Source: Neostapfia colusana (lineage: Eukaryota > Streptophyta > Magnoliopsida > Poales > Poaceae). Taken from it: 64,000 nt of DNA. Shown one piece after another: positions 1 through 10,689 of this stretch; the stretch's first letter is position 1, and the number at the start of each line of letters is the position of its first letter. The notes beneath the pieces are model-generated. The model was not told where the DNA came from. It made no database searches and was given only the letters and a program-made list of their open reading frames with translations. The DNA lies in the NCBI GenBank assembly GCA_030760725.1, contig JASWHV010000009.1, forward strand, positions 96,894,780-96,958,779, read 5' to 3'. Both the position numbers and the translations under genes were made by a program.

Positions 1-134
1 TGTATTAAGGACTTATAAGAATTGAACTCCTATTCATAGCTACTGCTATTTATGTTCCTTAATAGGATTTGGGATTTTTACAGTGGATACTAGACTCTCT
101 AAGGATGATCTGAGCAAAATTTGGAGAAATGTCA
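1..134 (-). repeat. Left-LTR fragment of element B (outer side of the A insertion)
   Basis: This stretch matches the right LTR of element B around 33551-33690 almost base for base and breaks off exactly where element A begins. The match resumes on the other side of A at 23193. The last five bases (130-134, tgtca) are the left copy of the target-site duplication made by A. The remainder of this LTR lies outside the window. Confidence 0.85.
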
Positions 135-2117
135 TGTAAAAGACCCAAAACATGTAAATGGAAAACTTGTGCTGTGAATAAAGCTGAGTTTAATTTCAAG
201 ATTTGGGACTTGAAAAAAATTTTCTAACCATGTGAAGATGGTCATGAGCAAGCACATGAATTCAAGTCCAACTTAAATTTCAAATGATCATTTAAATGTA
301 AAGGTGGTCATTTGAAATGGAGGAGGCAAACTGTGGTTGGAAACCTTCTCTTTGCAGCCACCGAATTAAAAGTTTGAATCTATTTTTGAGTTCTTCATGT
401 CAAAATTATGAGGTGGACAAATTTTGAGAAAATTTGGAGGTGCTTTGATATGTATATCAAAGAGACTTGTGAATTTCATTGAAATTTGAATTTCAAATTT
501 GAAACTGAGGTAAAACTTGTCAATTGGGCAAATGGGTTTCAAATTTGAGCTCCACTTGAGTGAAGTATGCACTGTGCCAAAAATTGGGAGATCTTTTGGG
601 AGGAATAGGGGAGGACCCCACATGTCATAGTGCCATTTAAACTTACACTCAAAGCAAACTCTCTGTTCAGACTCGAGCTGCCAAGGGGGCTGCAGGTGCC
701 ACCAAGACTTCACGGGGAGGACACCTCCTGGTTCCAATCTCGCACTGGCGACCTGCTCGACGTTTCACTCGTTCTCAGCGTGTTAAGTTTGCCCCCTTAA
801 CCGAGCTGTGGTGCCCTGCCTCTCCCCGAGCAACAGCCAAACAGCACGCTGCCGCCGGCTCTGTGCTCTGATCAAAAGTCGGTAGAAGCTCACACAGACC
901 GCCTTCCCGAGCTGAAAAACAGCAACGCCTGGTCGCCCTACACCTCCTCAGCATGACAGACCGCAGCTCCCAGCGTTCTCCACCCTAGAACAAGGGTTGT
1001 TGCGGCAGGCCGTGAGAAACCGAGGAGCAAGCTCACGTGGGCAGCTCACCATCGTGGGTTTCACGCTCAAGCAACGACGCTCAGAGGTGTGCCATACCAC
1101 CATGGTGCTTCTCCCCGGAGCTCAGCTCAAGCGGTGATCCCTAGCGGCCGAATTCGAAGTTTTTCTTCCGGAGCACGACCACGGACCCTCTGGTAAAGAT
1201 CTCTAAAATTCGCTCTTAATTCGGACTTAGAGTTCACCAAATCACGCACAAATGATCTAGACTCGATGGCGATCCGATCCCCTTCACAACCCTAGCTTGA
1301 AACCCCGTGTTAGCGGCCCATTTCAAGACTTCCAAGCGGCGGTCATGGCGGGAACCGCCGGGAACACGGTGAGACCTCATTTCGAGCTATTGGCGATCAA
1401 GTTTGAACCAAAGCCGAGCACCCCCATGAACCACTGATGCTGTAGGACCAAAGACCCGTTGGTTTGGGGCTCTGGAGTGGGCGCACGATGTCGCTAGAGG
1501 GAGGACCGAGCCGACGCACGTTGCCCGGTGGTTTAGAGCCATTGCCGGCCTCTGGTGAGTACGGGGACGAGTTCCTCACGTCGAGAGCGAGGCTAGTGGC
1601 GAGTTTCAGCCCCATAGTCCACCGGAAGGGGAAGGTCTGAAGCAGCGCCGCCGCGCCGGCAAGGGGGGGCGAAGCGCGACGGAAAAAGGGGGCGGGAGGA
1701 AGAAGAAGCTTCCGGCCCCACTGGTCAGTGGCTGTTGCGGTAGACTGGGATTTGCTGTGGCCATTTGATCTGTTGTTGCTACAGCCTGAGTAGCTGTGGA
1801 CCACGGTGTGGCTGCATCAATGGATTTACACGGGTACCGGGACTCATGGTCAGAGTTTAAACAATTCCCGGTTTATTTGAATTCCCAAATTCAGTTCAAA
1901 CTTTAGAACCTCATAACTTTTGCTAGGAAGCTCCAAATTTAGTGACTCAAATTGGGTTGGATTCAGATTGAAAAACTCTATCCAAATATGCAACCCAATT
2001 TGTATGAAAATTATTAGTTAATTCTGGAGAATTCTTTAAATCTTTTCAGGAAAAGAAATTTAGAGGGAGTTTGGTTCATCCAAAAATCCTCAATTTTGCC
2101 AGAATATTCTTTAGGGT

Positions 2118-3203
2118 TATCGAAGTGTGTGGTCGACACTTCCCCCGGACCTGCTCTGGGCAGCCCGTGGAGGTTCTTTTTCGGAGGGGCTAGACACTTG
2201 CGGAGAGCTTAAGCGTAAGGGACGAGTGAGGGAGAAGCTTGACACGGCGAGTTTTACGTGGTTCAGGCCGCCGGAGCGTAAAACCCTACGTCCACGGTGA
2301 GCAGAGGTGCTCGCTGTATTGCTTGCTGCTCAGAACCGGAGTCCTGAGCTTGAGGGTGAGTGATGTCTAGAGTGCGAGTTCACAGAGTTTGAACTCTTGC
2401 TAACGTTGCCTACCCGAGCCTTTTATAGTCCAAGGCTCGAGTGGCTTACAAGGGAGGCCCGGGGCCCGACAGGTGTTCCCGGGGAGATTGCCTGCCGACA
2501 ACCGTATCTACAGTTATGCCGGTAGTTGTCTCTGGCGAAGGCTTCCGAGTCTTCGTTCTGCCGCCCTGCCCATGCCGCAAGCTAGTCGTAGTGGTTGACG
2601 ATGGCAGGGGCGGCGGGGGATGTCCTGTTGCTGTGTTTATTGGCGGGCAGGCTTTGATATGGCGCGCCAGTCTGTGATGCGACTGGGCGCAACGGCACCT
2701 GACAGAGGTGTGCTCCGCGTCTCCGCGTCTTGGGAAGGCGCGGGCCTTGAATACCCTGTACGGGCAAGGTATGGTGCATCTTTACGCCCGCTGCCTACCG
2801 CGCGGGGGTAGGCAGCATTGTCCTGCTGGCCACGTGGTGGGCCCAGAGCTCTCCTCTGAGGAGAGGGAGGTCCGGTCCTGCGGGACACGTGGAGCCCTCG
2901 GAGCTCTCCCCGCAGAGGGGGGAGTTCCGGCTTCTGCTGGCCACGTGGCGGGCCCGGAGGTCTCCTTTGAGAAGAGGGAGGTCCGGCCCCGCGGGACACG
3001 TGGAGCCTTCGGAGCTCCCCCCACGGAGGGGGGAGGTCCGGCTTCTGCTGGCCACGTGGCGAGTCCAGAGCTCTACTCTGAGGAGAGGGAGGTCCGGCTC
3101 CACTGGACACGTGGCGCCTTCGGAGCTCTCCCTGCGGAGAAGGGCGAGGTCCTCAGACATTTCCCCCTGTGCGCGAGGGTACCCCGTATCGAGGGTACCG
3201 ACA
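2118..3203 (-). repeat. Downstream (3') LTR of element N
   Basis: In element orientation it begins TGTCGGTACC at 3203 and ends ...CTTCGATA at 2118; the final CA has become TA. It aligns throughout with 9605-10689, roughly 95% by eye in the part compared. It holds the 55-56-bp G-box array described separately. Confidence 0.92.
2829..3130. promoter_or_regulatory. G-box (CACGTG) tandem array in the downstream LTR of N
   Basis: Six CACGTG hexamers occur at 2831, 2886, 2942, 2997, 3053 and 3108, a regular 55/56-bp spacing that builds a 111-bp higher-order repeat. Each half-unit also has an imperfect palindrome of the form CTCTCCTC-TGAGGAGAG. CACGTG is the core bound by plant bZIP and bHLH factors, so a role in transcription is plausible but inferred. 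Confidence 0.7.
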
Positions 3204-3699
3204 GTGGCCCCTGGGCCCATCTCGGGGGGGATAGCGAGCCCGAGGTGGGGCCTCCGTCTCTTCCGTCCCACACACTTTCTCTAAGTTCCGCATTGACCGT
3301 TGCCTGAGCACGAACAGTCGCGGGATCGTGGGAGCGTGCGCCCACTTGATGGTTGCTTTTACTGTGGCGGTTGCCAAGGCTGCCACTTCTACACGTTCCG
3401 GCGCTCTTTTCGGGAACCGCCGAAGTGCCACGCCGGCTCGTCTCCTTGGGAGACTGACTTCTTGGCCCACCGCTTCAGCTGGGTGACTTGGGTCCACTTG
3501 TCATCGGCGCTCGGTCTTGGAGCCGAAGCGGTTTCCCATGCGGCGTATTCGAAGAGTTTTGAATCACTTCGAATCACACCTGGGAAGTTTTGAAAGGGGA
3601 TCTTACCCGCATCGCAGCTTCCCTTCGCATTTCCCAGCGCTTGCACCTTCCTTGAACTCTTGCGCCTTTGTGTTCCCTGTCCTTGAGCTCTCCCCTGCC
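3204..3699. other. Non-coding part of N between PPT and antisense ORF
   Basis: The first 15-20 bases, read on the minus strand, form the candidate polypurine tract. The remaining sequence is GC-rich and would be the promoter or 5' leader of the plus-strand antisense frame. I see no clear TATA box or other motif. Short open frames on both strands are low-complexity shadows. Confidence 0.5.
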
Positions 3700-5598
3700 A
3701 TGGCTTCCAACCCGCCTCTAGAGAAGAAGCGCGCTCGATCTCCTCCGGTGGCGGCGTCTGTGCTGAGTCAGGGAACCAGGGCACCTGCACGGCCTGCTTC
3801 TGGAGATGGCGCTCCGTCTGGTGGCGACCACAAGAGGTCTCGGGCTCATCATCCTGACGGGACTCCTCTTGAGCGACAACAGACTGAAGGTTCCCGGGCA
3901 CCGCGTCCTCCCTCCTCAGGCGGTGGAGTTTCCAAGGAAACTGCTGAAGCGCCGAGGAGGGCTTCAGGCGGTGGAGTCTCCAAGGAGACTGCTGATGTGT
4001 CGAGGGGAGCTTCAGGAGCATCCCCTGCTCCGTCAGTCCGGGCGACTGCGGAGCGGCCGTCAGCGGCGACGGCGGGCTCTAGTGGTCCTACTCTGGCTCA
4101 TAAGTCGGGGTTCAGAGCCCGTTGGAGTGCTCGCGTTTCTCGGCCGTCCCCGACTGATGGGGAGTCTGCGCCGCAGCGCTCGAAAACTGGGATAGCTGCC
4201 GCGGCCCCCAAGCCAGCGCGAGTTTCTCCTGTACCGGTCTGCCCGGATCCTATGGCAGCGTCAACTCCCCCTGCCGAGACAGTTGCCACGGCCCCCAAGC
4301 CAGCGCAGGTTCGCCCTGTACCAGGCGGCCCGGCTTCTATTTCAGCGTCGACTCCCTCCACTCGTCCCTCTCCACCGGCTGAGGAGCCAGCTGTCAACGA
4401 GGGTTCGGGGGGTCCGGCTGTCGATGTCCCGGTGCCAGCTTCTCCTGACCGGCGTCTCATCCCGGTCGCCGGTGCGTCGTCTTCTCTTGAGGACGATGTG
4501 ATGGAGGAGGTCGGGGGCGCCGCTCCGGCCTCTGCTGCCCCACTGCCCCTGGCGGATGCCCTCGTGCTTTCCCAAGCGAGCGTCCGGCAGGTCTTGGCCG
4601 CGCTCGGTCGTGAGCGAGAGGAGCAGGTGGTTGAGAGGGATCGCCTCCTCACCTGTGGGAACCTTTTGCGGGAGCGGACCGCAAAGGTCAAGGGCGAGCT
4701 CGACTCTAGGCGGGAGTCGCTTGACATCATGGAGGCGCTCCTCGACCGGCAGAAGCAAGCTATCGACCGTCTGGACGCCGAGACGCGGCGGCTCCACATG
4801 GAGGCCCTTGAGGCGCATGCCCAGGCCAAGGAGAACTTCTCTACCCTGGAGGAGGTACGGCAGAGGTTGGAGCACCGTAAACGCGCCATTGTGGACCAGG
4901 AGCGCTCCGTGGCGGCCGAGGCGGAGAGGGTCACCGCGCGGCTGGCGGCGGGCGAGGGCGAGTTGCGAGCTCGGGCCACGGAGCTAGAGGCCCGGAAGGC
5001 ATACCTTGCCACGAGGGAAAAGCAGGTCTCCTGAGAGCGCCAGTCGATCCTGGATTGGGAGTTGGCTGTTGACTTCCGGGCTTCAGAGTTGGAGCGGCTT
5101 GCCCAGACTCTCCGCCTTCGGGGAAGCTCCCTGGCGGCCAAGGAGAGGGATTTCTCCAAGGGAAGCCACGACGCCCTGTGGGCAGCCCGCCACGAGGTAG
5201 AGGAGCTCTTGGCCTCACGGTCTTCCGAGGCCCGTGCGGTCTCGAGCTTCGTTAACCAGGCAGGGTCCGCCTTGGTCCCCCTTGGCTTCAGCCCAGTGAA
5301 GACGACGGCCCCTGCGCTGAAGGTTGCTGAAGTGATCCCCGCGCTGGAGTCAATCAGCGCCAAGCTGAGCAGGCTAGACGCGGTGGTCGCCAACGAGCTC
5401 GAGGCAGAGGGACAGAGCCTGTCCTTGGAGGTTGCCATGCATGTGTTGGCGTGCTTCAGGAGCCGGGACCCTTCTTTCTCACTGGAGCCAGCGAGGCAGG
5501 GTCCTGCCACGGAGCGGGAGGAGACCGCCAGGGCTGAAGTCGGGGATGTGGCCGCCCTTGTAGCCTCTAGGTTCCGGCGCAAGCCAGGGGGACCCTAG
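3700..5598 (+). pseudogene. Antisense extra ORF of element N (unknown function, coiled coil), one in-frame stop
   Basis: The frame lies on the strand opposite to gag. I choose the ATG at 3700 because it has a strong context (gccATGG) and an upstream Met in the same frame at 3517 has none. The frame is open to a TGA at 5032-5034, and the same frame continues to the stop at 5598, about 632 codons in all. Residues 1-270 are rich in Pro, Ala and Ser with Lys/Arg clusters (KKRARSP near the start, resembling a nuclear signal). The rest is a long Glu/Arg/Ala/Leu-rich region typical of coiled coil. I recognise no enzyme domain. Grass Tat-lineage retroelements are known to carry extra ORFs of this kind, including antisense ones; calling this one of them is inference. 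The TGA sits where a CGA would need only a C-to-T change. Confidence 0.65.
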
Positions 5599-5819
5599 GG
5601 CTTGTATCTCCCTCTTTTTCTTTTTATTGAGTCTGTAGTCCAGCTCATGGAGCCATGAATAAATAGACTCTTGTGACCTTTTGTGCCTGTGATTCTTTTG
5701 TCTTCTTCTTGGTTTCGCCTGGCCGAGCCCTTAGCTCCGCAAGGTACTCAGAGGCCTTCACCAATCTCGAAGCTCTGCACAGACACCTTCCCCGGGTCCT
5801 TATTGTATTAAGGGCCCCG

Positions 5820-6045
5820 GAGGTCTCCGGAGCCGCCCCATGAGGATGGGGAGGTCCGGATCTGCCGGCCACGTGGCGGGCCCGGAGCTCCCCTCCGAGG
5901 AGAGGGAGGTTCGGCCCCGTGGGATACGTGGAGCCTTCGGAGCTCTCCCCTCGGAGGGGGAGGTCCGGCTTCTGCCGGCCACGTGGCGGGTCCGGAGCTC
6001 CTCCTGAGGAGGCAGGAGCTCCGGCCCCGCTGGACACGTGGGGCC
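5820..6045. repeat. Internal copy of the LTR G-box array in N
   Basis: About two 110-bp units of the same repeat as in the LTRs lie inside the element, with CACGTG at 5870, 5980 and 6035 and a decayed TACGTG at 5925. Spacing is again 55 bp. It lies downstream of the end of the antisense frame on the plus strand. Confidence 0.7.
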
Positions 6046-7234
6046 TTGGGCCTGGTCCCCGTTGAAAGGGCGAAACCCGGATCCTCCGGTCCTGCGTTGG
6101 AGTAGTCGGTAGCTCCTTGCCCCCCACCTCATGCTGCCCCCGTAGCTATAACCTGGAGGTCTTGAACACAGGTAGAGGAAATGTAATTCTCCTCGGGGGG
6201 TCCTCCCCTCCCCGTCTCTTAGTCTTATTCGGCTTACGGTCCTAGTCCGGTATATAGGGCTTGGGCAATTCTGTGCGCGAGGCACCGGGGCTCCAGCTCC
6301 CTCCAAGATCCGGGTACGACCGTTCGGCCCCTAGTACTGGACCGTACGCCGGGGAAGCAGAGTGCACAGGCTTTGGGTACGGAACCAGGCAAAGCGGCTG
6401 TACTCCCCTGGACCTCCGGAGGGCAGGGTGCGCACGCTTTGGGTACAGAGCCGGCTAAGCGGGATACGCACCCTGGACCCCCCATGCACGGCACAGACCT
6501 TTCCTGGAGGTGACCAACTGGCACCGCAACACCTGACTGGGGGAGGCCCGAGAGGCCCCCTGGCCATCGGCAGGTGCCTCAAGCGCAACCGCCTTCGGTA
6601 GGATAGCAAATGCTGGCTATGGATGAGCGCGGGAAAAGGGGAGCTAAATGTACGGTGAGCATACATAGAAAGTGCGGTCATAAAAACTAATGCGTAATTT
6701 AAATGAGCACAAGAGTGAGAGCGAGGTAGAACAGGTTTCTGTGTAAATGCCCATAGGAGGAAGGCAGGCTGTACATGGAGGCAACGACCCACCCCATTAA
6801 GAAGGGAAGCAAGACTTTACGCGCTTAGGGTCGGAACCAGGCCAAGCTGGACGTAGTCCTGCACCGTCCCCTGGGACTTAGCTGCTCCGAGCGCTGTTCC
6901 TGGACTCTATTGGATTTATTACAGAAGGGTATGGCCCTGTTCTACTAATGCTCAGAAGGTAGAACTTACTGTGATGTTCCATACTCCAAGGGTTCGGGAA
7001 CGGATCCCATCCTTGGTTAAAAGGCATGTGTACCCGGGACGGCAACTTTCGTGACTTGGAAGGGACCTTCCCGGCTCGGGGAGAGTTTATAGGTCCTTCG
7101 CGGGAAAGTGTGTGCCGCGGCACCAGATCGCCTTCTTGCAGGTCCCTGATGCGCTTGGTCCTTTGGCGGTAATGCTAGAGCACCAGCCGAGGCCGTGCGT
7201 TGTGGGGTGTCACCTGCAGCCGTGCCTCGTCGAC
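6046..7234. other. Non-coding interior of N where pol would be expected
   Basis: Between the end of gag and the antisense frame there is no protease, RT, RNase H or integrase motif on either strand. A short direct repetition of a tggxxtacgxxccaggc/tttgggtac type occurs around 6360-6480. Otherwise I see no structure. Confidence 0.5.
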
Positions 7235-7676
7235 GAGGTCGTTATCTTCACGCTGGAGCGGGTCCTATGCGGCTTCTCCCGGGAGCCCCGGGGTACCCTC
7301 CCCTTCTGGCTAAGGCCTTCAAGAGGTAGGAGGACTCAGACTCTTCTTGGGAGACCCAAGGCGTCTTTCCCCTTCTGGCTAAGGCCGTCAAGAGGTTGAC
7401 AGACCCTGGGCGGCCCCCAGGAGGTAAGGCCGAGGTACAGAGACGTGCACTCGGTGAGGTCGTTATCTTCGCGCTGGAACGGGTCCTGCGCGGCTTCTCC
7501 CGGGAGCCCCGGGGTACCCTCCCCATCTGGCTAAGGCCTTCAAGAGGTATGGGGACCCGGACTCTTCTTGGGAGACCCAAGGCGTCTTTCCCCTTCTGGC
7601 TAAGGCCGTCAAGAGGTTGATAGACCCTGGGCGGCCCCCAGGAGGTAAGGCCGAGGCACAGAGACGTGCACTCGGG
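7235..7676. repeat. Two-copy tandem repeat, 221-bp period, in N
   Basis: The stretch starting gaggtcgttatcttc at 7235 is repeated from 7456, each copy ending near gacgtgcactcgg. Each copy itself contains two shorter similar blocks (ctggctaaggcc...tcaagaggt). It lies just beyond the gag stop and creates spurious repetitive open frames on both strands. Confidence 0.8.
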
Positions 7677-7800
7677 TGGAGCTGGCCCGGTTCTGCACCG
7701 TCGGGCTGGTGCTTGGGCTGCTGCAGCTACTTGGAGCTCCTCCAAGGTTGATATCGCAGCAGTGCAGTCTCCACTGACTTTTCGGGGCAGCCATAGTCGG

Positions 7801-8769
7801 CTACTGCCTCGGCTCGTCATCACCGGAGCTGGAGTTCTCACCGTTGTACACCGTCTTTATGACGCGCTGAGGCTCCTGAAACCCCACCTGGTGGCCGACG
7901 CTGACTGAGGCGTCGACCTTCTGCTTGCCCTCCCTTTGAGGGAAGGGCGGAGCATCAGCTCTTAGCTGTCTCCCTTTGCGGAAGCGCTCCGCGAGCCTCT
8001 GGATGTCCCAACACTCGATGGCAGTATGGCGACTGCTGCCGTGCACGGGGCATAACTCGCCTTGGTCTCCTTCTGGAGCTGGTGACTGTCGCTGCCTTTT
8101 GTCGGGGCACGGCCCCCGAGCTCCACTGGGTGCCGCTGCTGCGGCAACGGGAGCCGCAGCTGGTGGTTTCATCTTGCCACCACCCCGGTTCTTGATCTTC
8201 TTGCTGCCTCCATAGGAAGCAGCGCCGGATCCGGGCTGTCCTCCTGACTTGGAGGCTGGCAGAGAGTGCCAGTTCCGCCCTTCAGCTGCCCCGGCGCATT
8301 TGTCCGCCAGGCTGAAGAGCTCTGAGACGTCGCGAACTTCTCTGGTCGCGAGCTTCTCAGGCATCTTCTCATCCCGGACACCCTGCCGGAACGCCACCAC
8401 CACAGAAGCACTTTGAATATGTGGAATGGTGTTCCGTACCTGGGAGAACCGCTGGATGAAGGAGCGGAGCGTCTCTCCAGGCTGTTGCTGGATGGCGTGG
8501 AGGTCGAGCTCCGTGCCAGACCGGGTGTAGGAGCTGCCGAAGTTGGCGGTGAACTGCCGGCAGAGCTCTCCCCAGGAGGTTATGGAACCCTGGGGGAGGC
8601 TCATGAGCCAAGACCGGGCTGGGCCGGTCAAGGCGACGGGGAAGTAGTTGGCCATGACGGCCTCGTCGCCTCCTGCAGCAAGGAGGGCGGTGGAGTAGAT
8701 CTGAAGGAACTCCGCCGGGTTGACGCTGCCGTCGTACTTCTCGGGCAGGTGCGGCCGAAACTTGCACGG
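7801..8769 (-). pseudogene. gag: Gag core and C-terminal knuckle of element N
   Basis: Reading leftward, the frame opens just after a TGA at 8770-8772 and runs to the stop at 7801. It starts with the motif FRPHLPEKYDG, continues through YFPVALTGPARSWL and a leucine-rich capsid-like region (retrotransposon Gag family), then a basic linker. It ends with a Cys/His cluster of the form LCPVHGSSRHTAIEC, the variant zinc-binding signature common in grass Tat-type Gag. Gag would form the particle and bind the RNA. The N-terminal part is in other frames (see 8982-9604), so the gene is frameshifted. No protease follows, which is unusual for a gypsy element and defines N as pol-less. Confidence 0.82.
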
Positions 8770-8981
8770 TCACCTCGCAAAGCGAAAGTGGGGCGCCAGG
8801 GCCGCACATCCTGCTCTTGTTGCCGCAGGCGTTGGTGCCGCGAACGCTTGGTTCGCTGCTGGCACAGTGTACTTCGGTATGGGCAAGGCTGCGCCATAGA
8901 CCGGGGCGCCGCTTGCAGGGCATATGGCTGTGGCATATGCTGCGTGGCGTATGCCTGGGGCAGAGATCGCGTGGCGAAAGT

Positions 8982-9604
8982 CTACGCCTCAGGCAGGGTC
9001 GAGGCAGACGTCATGCTGTCGCCGGCCTCTTGGTTGCGACGCCTTTCTCGTCGTCGCTCGAGGAACACTCGGGCATCTTGGCCCAAGTGGCATCGTTCCA
9101 GCTCTGCCCTCAGGTCCATCGATGGGAGCCTGGTGGAGCTGGAATCTGCCGTCTGCCCGTCAACCGTTGGTGTGCGCGTCAGCGACACAGCCGGTTGGCC
9201 GGAATGTCGTCCTCGCCGAAGTCGAGGGTTTGCGGCAGCGACGACGAGACGGTCTACTTCGCAAATCCACTGCTGGGTCGATGACTGAGGCGCGTCCCCA
9301 GCAGGTGGATTGCGCAGTAGCGCTCTTGCTGCAGCTAGCGCGCCCCCGTGGGGGACGCTCAGCGCTGCAGAGGATCTCACGCTCGCTGGAGCCTGCGTTG
9401 CTGGAGTCGGCGCTGCCGGAGTCGGCTGCTGGCTTCCATATTCCGCCGATACACTCCATCCAGAGTGTGTCGAGACGTAGTCCCCGCTAGTCACGGTCCG
9501 TCGTGAACGCGGGGGAGGAGAGCTTGCCGCTGAAGGAAGCTTGGTTATCTTCGTCGGCAAAAGCTCGTCGCGCAAGGGAAAAGCCCCCTTCCTGGCGTGC
9601 CAAA
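8982..9604 (-). pseudogene. Gag N-terminal portion of element N, out of frame with the core
   Basis: A minus-strand frame runs from the LTR boundary to 8982. Its later part contains DLRAELERC and FLERRRERRR, charged helical segments of the kind found before the capsid domain in grass Gag proteins. The Met before DLRAEL is the likeliest start, but this is uncertain. The stretch 8773-8981 holds no convincing continuation in this frame, so at least one frameshift separates it from the core. Confidence 0.5.
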
Positions 9605-10689
9605 TGTCGAAATGTGTGGTCGACACTTCCCCCGGACCTGCTCTGGGCAGCCCACGGAGGTTCTTTTTCGGAGGGGCTAGACACTTGCGGAGAGCTTAAG
9701 CGTTAGGGACGAGTGAGGCAGAAGCTTGACACGGCGAGTTTTACGTGGTTCAGGCCGCTGGAGCGTAAAACCCTACGTCCACGGTAAGCAGAGGTGCTCG
9801 CTGTATTGCTTGCTGCTCAGAACCGGAGTCCTGAGCTTGAGGGTGAGTGATGTCTAGAGTGCGATTTCACAGAGTTCGAACCCTTGCTAACGTTGCCTAC
9901 CCGAGCCTTTTATAGTCCAAGGCTTGAGTGGCTTACAAGGGGGGCCCGGGACCCGACAGGTGGTCCTGGAGAGATTGCCTGCCGACTACCGTATCTGCAG
10001 TTATGCCGGTAGTTGTCTCTGGCGAAGGCTTCCGAGTCTTCGTTCTGCCGCCCTGCCCATGTCGCAAGCTAGTCGTAGTGCTTGACGATGGCAGGGGCGG
10101 CAGGGGATGTCTTGTTGCTGTGTTTATTGGCGGGCAGGCTCTGACACGGTGCGCCAGTCTGTGATGTGACTGGGCGCAACGGCACCTGATAGAGGCGTGC
10201 TCCGCATCTCCGCGTCTTGGGAAGGCGCGGGCCTTGAATACCCTGTACGGGCAAGGTATGGTGCGTCTTTACGCCCGCTGCCTACCGCACGGGGACAGGC
10301 AGCATTGTCCTGCTGGCCACGTGGCGGGTCCGGAGCTCTCCTCTGAGGAGAGGAAGGTCCGGCCCCGCGGGACACGTGGATCCCTCGGAGCTCTCCCCGA
10401 GGAGGGGGGAAATCCGGCTTCTGCTGGCCACGTGGCGGACCCGGAGGTCTCCTCTGAGAAGAGGGAGGTCTGGCCCCGCGGGACACGTGGAGCCTTCGGA
10501 GCTCCCCCCAAGGAGGGGGAGGTCCGGCTTCTGCTGGCCACGTGGCGAGTCCGGAGCTCTCCTCTGAGGAGAGGGAAGTCCGGCCCCGCTGGACACGTGG
10601 CGCCTTCGGAGCTCTCCCTGCGGAGAAGGGTGAGGTCCTCAGGCATTTCCGCCTGTGCGCGAGGGTACTCCATATCGATGGTACCGACA
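9605..10689 (-). repeat. Upstream (5') LTR of element N
   Basis: In element orientation it begins TGTCGGTACC at 10689 and ends ...ATTTCGACA at 9605, giving intact short terminal inverted repeats TGTCG/CGACA. The duplicated target AGGGT follows at 10690-10694. Confidence 0.92.
10316..10600. promoter_or_regulatory. G-box (CACGTG) tandem array in the upstream LTR of N
   Basis: CACGTG occurs at 10318, 10373, 10429, 10484, 10539 and 10594, again at 55-56-bp intervals. All six hexamers are preserved in both LTR copies although the flanking bases have diverged. This LTR would supply the promoter for the minus-strand gag. Confidence 0.7.

Larger units (their letters stand above)
2118..10689 (-). mobile_element. 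Element N: non-autonomous gag-only Ty3/gypsy element (Tat-like) nested in A
   Basis: Direct repeats of 1086 and 1085 bp flank a 6.4-kb interior, and perfect 5-bp duplications AGGGT (2113-2117 and 10690-10694) flank the whole. Gag homology is on the minus strand, so the element reads right to left. Next to the upstream LTR (9605) the minus strand reads TTTGGCACGCCAGG, a plausible non-iMet PBS. Next to the downstream LTR (3204) it reads GGGCCCAGGGGCCAC, a plausible PPT. No protease, RT, RNase H or integrase homology is visible. A long plus-strand (antisense) open frame lies between gag and the downstream LTR. This matches the known class of gag-bearing, pol-less elements and the Tat-lineage habit of carrying extra ORFs. 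Confidence 0.88.

Noticed and set aside
2829..3113. Regularly spaced repeats as a possible CRISPR array
   Set aside because: The 55/56-bp units are repeats throughout with no unique spacers, and the context is plant retrotransposon DNA.
2441..3345. Many overlapping 60-200-codon open frames on both strands
   Set aside because: They lie inside the LTR of N over the GC-rich G-box repeats; several frames are open at once with repetitive Arg/Pro/Gly sequence, which is composition, not coding.
4098..5582. 494-codon minus-strand frame opposite the antisense ORF of N
   Set aside because: It mirrors codon positions of the plus-strand frame, is Ser/Arg/Ala-rich, and lacks a plausible start context. 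The plus frame has the better ATG and the coiled-coil pattern.
7248..7841. 197-codon minus-strand frame after gag of N
   Set aside because: It is made by the 221-bp tandem repeat and shows no pol similarity.
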